Source: JBDRKN01 sp043813955
GTDB lineage: Bacteria; Patescibacteriota; Patescibacteriia; Patescibacteriales; Patescibacteriaceae
Length of the DNA stretch: 10,920 nt
Reading direction: 5' to 3'
NCBI GenBank assembly: GCA_043813955.1
Contig: JBDRKN010000045.1
Coordinates: 1-10,920, forward strand
Shown here: positions 5,170 through 10,920 of the stretch, one piece after another
Layout of the letters: each line of letters opens with the position of its first letter
How positions within the stretch are numbered: position 1 is the stretch's first letter
Notes under the pieces: generated by a model
Told to the model about the DNA's origin: nothing
The model's input: the letters and a program-made list of their open reading frames with translations, nothing else
The model's database searches: none
Position numbers and translations under genes: made by a program

Positions 5170-6490
5170 GCTCGTTAATTAGCTTGCGGCTGTCTACTGT
5201 TTCCTGCACTCCTGATTCCATATCTCTGATCAAAATAGTATTATCTAATAATTCTTTTTGACCTAATATTAAAGTAAATCTAACTTTTAAACTCTCAGCT
5301 TCTTCTAACTGAGCTTTAAGTTTGTCTTGGATAAAATTCTCTCTGGCCTTAAAGCCTGCCCGTCTTAATTCTTCAAATAATAACATTGCTTTTTGCTTGG
5401 CCTGCCCGCTAATCTGGGCAATGAAAATATCAGGCTTGTCTTCGTCAGCCAAAACTAAATTCTTGCTCCTGATTTTTGAAATTGTTTTTTCTATATCAAT
5501 TCCAAAACCGCAGGCAGACAATGGCAAACCGCCTATCTTTTCTATTAGCTCGCTATAATTACCTCCTCCTCCAAGCGCTACTGGATTAGTAGCATCGCCT
5601 ACTGGCATAAATTCAAAAATAGTCTTGTTGTAATAATCAAATCCTCTGGCAGATACTAAATTAGTATTAAGATTGTATGGAATTGAAAAATTATCTAAAT
5701 GCTCAAGCACTATTTCAAAATGACGCCTGCAATTATCGCAAAGATGGTCTACTATAGGGGGGAGATTGGCAATTATTTCATCTGCCTTGTCTTCATTAAT
5801 TTCCAGAATCTGCAAAGGATTTTTTAACAAAATCTTTTTTGCTTCAGCTGAAAGCTTTGCTTTGCGGCCTCTTTCCTTGAAATAATCCTTGATTATTTGA
5901 ATATATTCCTGTCTGCAATTATTGCATCCCAAGCTATTAATCTGAACTTCAATATCAACCTGCAGTTCTTTAAAAAAATTATATGCGATTGAGATAATCT
6001 GAGCGTCTGCTGAAGGACCAAAATCTCCTAAAACATTTAAGCTAAACTGGTTAAACTGGCGCAAGCGCCCTCCATGCATCTTGTCATAGCGAATCACAGG
6101 GCCTAGCCAAAAACTTTTAAAAATCTCTCCTGGATTAATTAAATTATGCTCTAATACAGCCCGCATAAGGCTAGGAGTTATATCTGGACGTATGGCAATC
6201 TTTTCATTTGATTTATTAGTAAAACTATATAATTCTTTATTAACTAATTCGCTAGTCTTTCCGCTTGTTTTATCATACAAAGCTACATTTTCTAATAAAG
6301 GGACGTCAAACCTTTTATAGCTGTATAATTTAGCTAATTCTACTGCCTTGCGGCTAACCAAATTCCAATATTTAAAATCATCTGGCAAAACGTCTTTCAT
6401 GCCTTTAATCTTGCTGACCAGCTTAGTATAGCTTACTATTTTTTTAGCATTTCTATTTGTTTTTTTTGATGTTTTAGCAGCTTTAGGCAT
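5144..6490 (-). CDS. hisS: Histidyl-tRNA synthetase
   Basis: This 448-residue cytosolic class II synthetase charges tRNA-His with histidine using ATP. Visible elements are GMKDVLPDD (30-38), the motif 1 area ending FDVPLLE (61-67), IRPDITPSLMRAV (100-112), motif 2 with PVIRYD (131-136) and LRQFNQF (143-149), the histidine-binding ARGFDYY (281-287) and motif 3 ACGFGIDIE (326-334). Two CxxC pairs (C189/C192, C251/C254) could bind zinc. Residues ~352-445 are the anticodon-binding domain. A lysine-rich extension of about 28 residues precedes the core; M31 is an alternative start. The usual GGRYD block reads GGGGNYSEL (307-315), so its Arg and Asp are replaced. The start lies 4 bp after the lepB stop, so the two form an operon. 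No Shine-Dalgarno site is seen. Confidence 0.95.
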   Translation of the reverse strand: MPKAAKTSKKTNRNAKKIVSYTKLVSKIKGMKDVLPDDFKYWNLVSRKAVELAKLYSYKRFDVPLLENVALYDKTSGKTSELVNKELYSFTNKSNEKIAIRPDITPSLMRAVLEHNLINPGEIFKSFWLGPVIRYDKMHGGRLRQFNQFSLNVLGDFGPSADAQIISIAYNFFKELQVDIEVQINSLGCNNCRQEYIQIIKDYFKERGRKAKLSAEAKKILLKNPLQILEINEDKADEIIANLPPIVDHLCDNCRRHFEIVLEHLDNFSIPYNLNTNLVSARGFDYYNKTIFEFMPVGDATNPVALGGGGNYSELIEKIGGLPLSACGFGIDIEKTISKIRSKNLVLADEDKPDIFIAQISGQAKQKAMLLFEELRRAGFKARENFIQDKLKAQLEEAESLKVRFTLILGQKELLDNTILIRDMESGVQETVDSRKLINELDKRLNIS

Positions 6491-6494
6491 ATAG

Positions 6495-7052
6495 TTAATA
6501 TGAATATTCTACTTGCGGAAAAGTTGAAATCTTATCAAACGGCCAGCCTCTGAAAAATACTCTTCCTATAACATAATCATAGCTTATTGGACCAAAGACC
6601 CTGGAATCCTTAGACGCATTGCGATTGTCTCCAAGCACATAGAATGCTCCTGCTGGCACCTCTATTTTCTGCCTTGATCCTGTTGTTTTCAAGTTTTCAT
6701 CCAAATATGGCTCTGTTAATTTATACCCATCTAAATTATTATTATCATAAATATATATATCTCCGTTATTGATTTCTACTGACTCTCCTGGAAGGCCTAT
6801 TATCCGCTTTATAAAATACTCTTTAGGGTCTTCAGGATATCTAAATACAATAATCTCTCCGCGTTGAGGCTCATTAAAGCGATATGATATCTCATCAATA
6901 ATCAAATATTCATTGTCATGAAAATTCGGCTCCATAGAAGCTCCTTTTACATAAAAAGGCTGGACTAAAAAATAGCGGATAGGAATAATGATAGCCAAAG
7001 AAATAACTACCATTTTTGTAATTTCCCAGATAAAAGCAAAAAATTTTCTCAT
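6495..7052 (-). CDS. lepB: Signal peptidase I
   Basis: This 185-residue membrane protease removes signal peptides from Sec-exported proteins, which would include the two surface proteins in this window. One N-terminal membrane segment (about residues 9-30) anchors it, with the catalytic domain outside. The nucleophile is S39 in GASMEPNF, and the general base is K82 in FIKRIIGLPGE. GDNRNASKDSR (141-151) is the conserved box near the C-terminus. The length suits the short, single-anchor signal peptidases of Gram-positive-type and CPR bacteria. It is the first gene of a lepB-hisS operon with a strong promoter (7076-7104) overlapping the end of ppsA. The ATG at 7050-7052 lacks an evident Shine-Dalgarno site. 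Confidence 0.95.
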   Translation of the reverse strand: MRKFFAFIWEITKMVVISLAIIIPIRYFLVQPFYVKGASMEPNFHDNEYLIIDEISYRFNEPQRGEIIVFRYPEDPKEYFIKRIIGLPGESVEINNGDIYIYDNNNLDGYKLTEPYLDENLKTTGSRQKIEVPAGAFYVLGDNRNASKDSRVFGPISYDYVIGRVFFRGWPFDKISTFPQVEYSY

Positions 7053-7075
7053 AATATTGTTAAAATAACTATTTT

Positions 7076-7104
7076 AGTATAGCACTAAATAATAGCTGAG
7101 TCAA
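7076..7104 (-). promoter_or_regulatory. Promoter of the lepB-hisS operon
   Basis: On the minus strand there is a -35 TTGACT (7099-7104), a 17-nt spacer and a -10 TATACT (7076-7081) preceded by TGC (extended -10). It begins just after the ppsA stop codon. Transcription from about 7069 gives a leader of about 17 nt. Confidence 0.8.
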
Positions 7105-7107
7105 TGC

Positions 7108-9492
7108 TTAATTTTTCTTTAATTTAGCTTCTGTCTTTAATATATCAATAGTAGTTTTAATCACAGTATCAGGAGTTAAAGACATGCTGTCAATTCCGCA
7201 TTTTACAATATATCTTGCAAATTCAGGAAAATCGCTAGGAGCTTGTCCGCAAATTCCAACTTTCCTCTTATTCTTCTTCCCGGCCTGAATTAAATATTTT
7301 ACCAAAGTCTTGACTGATTCATTATTCTCATTAGATATTCCTGCAACATGCAAGTGTCCTGCATCTCTGTCAATGGCCATTGTAAATTGAGTCAAATCAT
7401 TTGACCCTATTGAAAAACCGTCAAATATCTTAGAAAATTCATCAGCCAAAACAATATTAGCAGGAATTTCTGCCATTACATAAACTTCTAACCCGTCTTT
7501 ATGCTGTTTAAGCCCATGCTTGGCCATAATTGCTATTACTTTCTTTCCCTCTTCTATGGTGCGGCAGATTGGAATTAATATCTTAATATTTTTTAATCCC
7601 ATTTCATTTCTTGCCTTTTTTAAAGCCAAGCATTCTAATGTAAAAGCAGGAGCATACTTTGGATCATAATATCTGCTTGCTCCGCGCCAGCCTAGCATTG
7701 GATTGGCTTCTTTAGGCTCATAAACAGAGCCTCCGATTAAATTAGCATATTCATTAGTTTTAAAATCAGACAATCTGACAATAACAGGCTTTGGATAAAA
7801 AGCTGCCGCAATCAAGCCAATGCCTTCGGCTAATTTATCAATATAGAATTGCTTCTTATCACTATACCCGATAGTTAAAGCATCAATTTTCTTTTTAACC
7901 TCCTTATTTTTAAGTTTTTTGTAATTAATCAAGGCTAAAGGATGAATCTTAATATAGTTTGCGATTATAAATTCCTCTCTAGCTAATCCTACTCCGTCAT
8001 TTGGTATAAAGGATTGGGCAAAGGCCATATCTGGAGTTCCAATATTCATCATAATCTTAGTCTTAGGCCTCTTAAGATTCTTAATGCTTGTCTTATGAAC
8101 TTTGAATTTTAATATTCCCTTGTAAACAAAGCCGTCGTCTCCTTCAGCGCAGCTGACTGTCACCTTGTTTCCAGTATTAAGAACCTTGCTTGCATTATTG
8201 GTTCCAACAATGCATGGAATGCCTAATTCTCTAGAAATAATCGCTGCATGGCAGGTTCGGCCGCCCTTGTCAGTAATAATAGCTGCGGCAATCTTCATAA
8301 TCGGCTCCCAGTCAGGGTCAGTCATATCTGTCACCAATATCTGGCCTTTTTTAAATTTATAAATATCCTTAGCATCCATAATCTTGTTAACTATTCCTGC
8401 TCCTATCCTGCTGCCAACACTCCTTCCTTGAACTAAAACTTTGCTTTTTTTAGACAGTTTGTACTCCTCTATTACATTATGATCTCTTATGCTATGAATT
8501 GTTTCAGGCCTTGCCTGAACAATATACAGCTTATTTTCCTCTCCATCAATTGCCCATTCAATATCCATGGGCCTGCCATAATGTTCGTGAATTATTACAG
8601 CCCATTTGGCTAAGGTAATCACATCTTTGTCATTAATAGATGGCTTGCATTGTTTATTTTCCAAAACAGGCACATCTTTGACCGGATTCTTGCCTTTGCT
8701 GTCATAAATCATCTTGATTTTTTTACAGCTCGTAGCTCTGGAAATAATAGTCATGGTTGGCTTAAATACATAAAACTCATCAGGATTAACCTTTCCTTGG
8801 ACTATATTTTCTCCTAAGCCGTAAATAGAATTAATTAATACAGTATTTGCAAATCCTGATTCAGTATCAATGCTAAACATGACTCCTGATGAAGCCAAAT
8901 CGCTCCTTACCATTTTCTGAACGCCAACTGACAAAGCTATGTTAAAATGATCAAAACCCTTGTCTACGCGATATGAAATAGCCCTGTTGGTAAACAAAGA
9001 AGCAATACATCTTTGTACAGCTTTTAATAGATCAGCTTCTCCAGAAACATTTAAAAAAGTCTCTTGCTGGCCGGCAAAAGAAGCGTCAGGCAAATCTTCT
9101 GCCGTAGCTGAAGAGCGTACTGCCACATGAACATTTTTATTTCCGCATTTTTTTGAAAACTTCCTGTAGGCGATAGCTATTTCTTTTTTAAAATGAGGAG
9201 GCATTGGAGTTTTTAAGATAGCCTGCCTCACAGCCTTTCCTCTCTTAGCTAAATCCCTTACATTATGCGTATTCAATCCTTTTAAAATCTTTTTAATCTT
9301 TTCATTTAATCCGCTTTCTTTAAGAAAATCATTATATGCATAAGATGTTGTTGCAAAGCCATTAGGAATATTTATTCCTTTTTTGCCAAGCTTTTGGTAC
9401 ATTTCCCCTAAAGAGGCGTTCTTGCCTCCAACAATAGGAACGTCTTTAATAGTTAACTCATTAAAGAATTTAATAAATTTGGATTTAGGCAT
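7108..9492 (-). CDS. ppsA: Phosphoenolpyruvate synthase (pyruvate, water dikinase)
   Basis: This 794-residue cytosolic enzyme converts pyruvate, ATP and water to PEP, AMP and phosphate, for gluconeogenesis or, run in reverse, glycolysis. The length matches the family (E. coli ~792). The N-terminal ATP-binding domain shows GGKNASLGEMY (22-32), AVRSSATAEDLPDASFAGQQ (124-143) and IEWAID (311-316). The swivelling phosphohistidine domain carries the catalytic H415 in GGRTCHAAIISRELGIP. The C-terminal PEP/pyruvate barrel has GVGLAREEF (500-508), PVIVRLSDFKTNE (569-581), NPMLGWRGASRYY, GFSIGSNDLTQ (692-702) and the catalytic C748 in GICGQAPSD. All key residues are present. It is transcribed from its own promoter with a palindrome in the leader. 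The ATG at 9490-9492 has no Shine-Dalgarno site. Confidence 0.96.
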   Translation of the reverse strand: MPKSKFIKFFNELTIKDVPIVGGKNASLGEMYQKLGKKGINIPNGFATTSYAYNDFLKESGLNEKIKKILKGLNTHNVRDLAKRGKAVRQAILKTPMPPHFKKEIAIAYRKFSKKCGNKNVHVAVRSSATAEDLPDASFAGQQETFLNVSGEADLLKAVQRCIASLFTNRAISYRVDKGFDHFNIALSVGVQKMVRSDLASSGVMFSIDTESGFANTVLINSIYGLGENIVQGKVNPDEFYVFKPTMTIISRATSCKKIKMIYDSKGKNPVKDVPVLENKQCKPSINDKDVITLAKWAVIIHEHYGRPMDIEWAIDGEENKLYIVQARPETIHSIRDHNVIEEYKLSKKSKVLVQGRSVGSRIGAGIVNKIMDAKDIYKFKKGQILVTDMTDPDWEPIMKIAAAIITDKGGRTCHAAIISRELGIPCIVGTNNASKVLNTGNKVTVSCAEGDDGFVYKGILKFKVHKTSIKNLKRPKTKIMMNIGTPDMAFAQSFIPNDGVGLAREEFIIANYIKIHPLALINYKKLKNKEVKKKIDALTIGYSDKKQFYIDKLAEGIGLIAAAFYPKPVIVRLSDFKTNEYANLIGGSVYEPKEANPMLGWRGASRYYDPKYAPAFTLECLALKKARNEMGLKNIKILIPICRTIEEGKKVIAIMAKHGLKQHKDGLEVYVMAEIPANIVLADEFSKIFDGFSIGSNDLTQFTMAIDRDAGHLHVAGISNENNESVKTLVKYLIQAGKKNKRKVGICGQAPSDFPEFARYIVKCGIDSMSLTPDTVIKTTIDILKTEAKLKKN

Positions 9493-9514
9493 AGGATAGA
9501 ATTTATTTAAACTA

Positions 9515-9541
9515 AAACACTGATCTATATGATCAGTGTTT
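9515..9541. promoter_or_regulatory. Palindrome in the ppsA leader (candidate operator or 5' hairpin)
   Basis: This is a perfect 11-bp inverted repeat: aaacactgatc (9515-9525), loop tatat, gatcagtgttt (9531-9541). It starts immediately after the ppsA -10 box, so it would cover the transcription start and about the first 20 nt. This position suits a repressor operator. In the mRNA it would be a 5' stem-loop. No T-run follows on the ppsA side, so it is not a terminator for that strand. Confidence 0.65.
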
Positions 9542-9571
9542 ATTATACCATATTTTATCTTTCAGAACCAA
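9542..9571 (-). promoter_or_regulatory. ppsA promoter
   Basis: On the minus strand there is a -10 TATAAT (9542-9547, perfect) preceded by TGG (extended -10 form TGn). A -35 TTGGTT (9566-9571) lies 18 nt upstream. The -35 is only moderate, which the extended -10 may offset. The insertion sequence begins within about 10 bp of this -35. Confidence 0.75.
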
Positions 9572-9574
9572 ATC

Positions 9575-9639
9575 TTCGAATCAAATGGTCTAAAATGTAA
9601 CCATGGGGGTATTCGTTAAATAATATAAAATGTAACCAT
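9575..9639. repeat. Left terminal repeats of the insertion sequence (two direct copies)
   Basis: The outer copy (9575-9604) begins TTCGAATCAAATGG and the inner copy (9612-9639) begins TTCGTTAAATAATA. Both end in TAAAATGTAACCAT. The shared gtaacc core is at 9597-9602 and 9632-9637, exactly 35 bp apart. Confidence 0.75.
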
Positions 9640-9668
9640 AAGAATTAAGTTAAATTACTATGGTTACA
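9631..9668 (+). promoter_or_regulatory. Hairpin over the transposase start codon
   Basis: Perfect 10-bp arms tgtaaccata (9631-9640) and tatggttaca (9659-9668) are separated by 18 nt. The transposase ATG (9660-9662) lies in the 3' arm, and the 5' arm is part of the inner left repeat. If it forms in mRNA, it would hide the start codon. Confidence 0.55.
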
Positions 9669-10889
9669 AACAAAATGAGCATTCAAACAAGAATAGGGTA
9701 TTTAAAAAGAGTTAAGCCTCGTTATTTAAAATCTAACAAGCAAGAAAAGAATAAGATACTAGATGAATTTTGTAAGAATACGGAGTATAACAGAAAGTAT
9801 GCAATCAGAAGATTAGCTCCTCAAAACGAGATCAAAACTATCAGGCCGATTAACAGAAAAAGAAAATGTACTTACACTAATGAGGATGTATATTGGCTAG
9901 CCAAGGTCTGGGAAATCATGGATTATCCCTGCGGACAGAGATTAGAACCAGTGCTGCCTGAAATGATAGATATATTAATTTCATTTAAAGAGTTGAATAT
10001 CCCCGACAGCATAGCTGTGAGATTAAAGAAAATGTCATCTGCCACAATTGATCAACGGCTGCGTCCGCACAAAGTTAAATTACGACGGAGAATTAATTCT
10101 ACTACCAAGCCAGGCAGTTTGATTAAAAAACAAATACCTATCAGGACAGTGAGTTGGAATGAACAAAGAATTGGATGCTGTGAATTAGATACTGTAGCTC
10201 ATTGCGGAGACAGCGCTAAAGGAGAATTCATAAACAGCCTTACTTTAACTGATATTTTAACTCAATGGACAGAAGATATAGCTGTAATGGGCAAGGCCCA
10301 GAAACGGATAATGGCAGGATTAGATGATATTAAAAATAGGTTGCCGTTTAAGTTAACAGCTATTGATCCTGACAACGGAAGCGAGTTCATTAATTGGCAA
10401 CTGTTCAAATACTGCATGGAAAGAGAAGTGGAATTTACCAGGGGCAGGCCGTATCAGAAAAATGATAATGCGCATGTTGAACAGAAGAACTGGACACATG
10501 TCAGAAAGGTGTTTGGCTATGCCAGAAGGGAAACAGAATTAGAGCTGGATATTATGAATGATTTGTATAGGAACGAATTGAGGTTGTACAAAAATTTCTT
10601 TATGCCTAATGTGAAGCTGATTGAGAAAAAAAGAGTTGGAAAGTATGGAGAAAAGATTAAGAAAAAATATGATAAGGCTAAGACTCCGTTTAAAAGAGTG
10701 CTGGCATGCGAGCAGGTTGATGAACAAACAAAAGAAGAGCTAAGAGAGTTGTATAAAACATTAAATCCGGCGGCGCTAAAAAGGTTAATTATTAGGAAAA
10801 TAAATAAATTAGCAAAGATAAAAATTAACAAACCAATAGTGATTTTAGAGGGTTCCAAAGTTACCTTTATAAATCATTTAACGAAGTAG
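9660..10889 (+). CDS. DDE (integrase-core) transposase
   Basis: This 409-residue enzyme cuts and joins the ends of the element. The N-terminal ~130 residues are basic and likely bind DNA. The catalytic core shows D177 in ELDTVAHCGDS, D238 in AIDPDNGSEF and E274 in NDNAHVEQKNW; D238 and E274 are separated by 35 residues, a DD35E arrangement. GEFINSLTLTDILTQWTE (188-205) and FTRGRPYQKNDN (259-270) are typical of integrase-core transposases with the HVEQKN signature. I would place it near IS481/ISNCY-type elements but cannot name the family firmly. The frame is intact, so the element may be active. The ATG at 9660 lies in a hairpin arm and has no Shine-Dalgarno site; an ATG at 9675 is an alternative. 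The stop codon overlaps the right-end repeats. It is the only plus-strand gene here. Confidence 0.9.
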   Translation: MVTNKMSIQTRIGYLKRVKPRYLKSNKQEKNKILDEFCKNTEYNRKYAIRRLAPQNEIKTIRPINRKRKCTYTNEDVYWLAKVWEIMDYPCGQRLEPVLPEMIDILISFKELNIPDSIAVRLKKMSSATIDQRLRPHKVKLRRRINSTTKPGSLIKKQIPIRTVSWNEQRIGCCELDTVAHCGDSAKGEFINSLTLTDILTQWTEDIAVMGKAQKRIMAGLDDIKNRLPFKLTAIDPDNGSEFINWQLFKYCMEREVEFTRGRPYQKNDNAHVEQKNWTHVRKVFGYARRETELELDIMNDLYRNELRLYKNFFMPNVKLIEKKRVGKYGEKIKKKYDKAKTPFKRVLACEQVDEQTKEELRELYKTLNPAALKRLIIRKINKLAKIKINKPIVILEGSKVTFINHLTK

Positions 10890-10916
10890 CCATAGTTACC
10901 TTTTTAAATCATTTGA
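10859..10916. repeat. Right terminal repeats of the insertion sequence (two direct copies)
   Basis: The inner copy (10859-10885) and outer copy (10890-10916) are in inverted orientation to the left-end pair. Their gttacc cores are at 10860-10865 and 10895-10900, again 35 bp apart. Both read ttacctttNtaaatcattt in plus-strand form. The inner copy overlaps the last codons of the transposase. Confidence 0.75.
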
Positions 10917-10920
10917 CAGG

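Larger units (their letters stand above)
9575..10916 (+). mobile_element. Insertion sequence with DDE transposase and doubled terminal repeats
   Basis: This is an element of about 1.34 kb with one transposase gene filling almost all of it. The outer ends are imperfect inverted repeats: 9581-9606 (tcaaatggtctaaaatgtaa and on) against the reverse complement of 10890-10916 (tcaaatgatttaaaaaggta and on). A second inner repeat of the same kind lies 35 bp inside each end. Exact ends and any target duplication cannot be fixed, because only four bases follow the right repeat before the window ends. The element has no passenger gene. Confidence 0.8.

Noticed and set aside
9493..9659. A possible small RNA or tRNA gene between ppsA and the transposase.
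   Set aside because: The stretch is fully explained by the ppsA leader and promoter and the left end of the insertion sequence. No tRNA-like fold or T-loop sequence was seen.
10057..10070. An 11-base match (gctgcgtccgc) between the transposase gene and the GC-rich tail of the DUF1566 gene, considered as a trace of a DGR template repeat.
   Set aside because: The match does not extend on either side and lies in well-conserved transposase coding sequence. A match this short is expected by chance.
10517..10858. A 113-residue minus-strand frame rich in hydrophobic residues, like a membrane protein.
   Set aside because: It is antisense to the lysine-rich C-terminus of the transposase; Lys codons read backwards give Phe and Leu, so the hydrophobicity is an artefact.

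Overview
The window looks like chromosomal DNA of an uncultivated, AT-rich bacterium of the Patescibacteria/CPR type (Parcubacteria-like). This is an inference. It rests on small AT-rich genes, lysine- and asparagine-rich proteins, weak or absent Shine-Dalgarno sites, and a surface protein with repeated AWSENIGWI-type motifs. TGA is used as a stop (end of the gene at 2664), so the standard bacterial code fits. All genes but one lie on the minus strand.

Positions 1-2566 hold two secreted or surface-anchored proteins. One runs off the left edge and carries four tryptophan-rich repeats. The other is a 540-residue repeat protein ending in a DUF1566 (C-type-lectin-like) domain. Their promoter and leader regions match over about 70 bp without gaps, so the two genes appear to share a duplicated control region. 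The last ~150 bp of the DUF1566 gene is GC-rich with codon use unlike the rest of the gene. It looks like the variable region of a diversity-generating retroelement whose reverse transcriptase and template would lie outside the window. This is the most interesting candidate here.

Positions 2664-4738 hold an AbiE-type toxin-antitoxin locus: an overlapping AbiEi antitoxin/AbiEii nucleotidyltransferase pair, then a second AbiEi-like gene with no toxin of its own. The lone gene has a 17-bp perfect inverted repeat lying across its predicted promoter.

Positions 4871-9492 are housekeeping: rpsU (ribosomal protein S21) with its own promoter and terminator, hisS, lepB and ppsA (PEP synthase). lepB and hisS form a tight operon. 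ppsA has a strong promoter followed at once by an 11-bp-arm palindrome.

Positions 9575-10916 are an apparently complete insertion sequence on the plus strand. It encodes an intact DDE transposase and has two 35-bp-spaced repeats at each end. It sits just upstream of the ppsA promoter.

Five predicted sigma-70-type promoters have a 17-nt spacer and two have 18 nt, which gives the transcription map internal consistency. No tRNA, rRNA or CRISPR array was seen.
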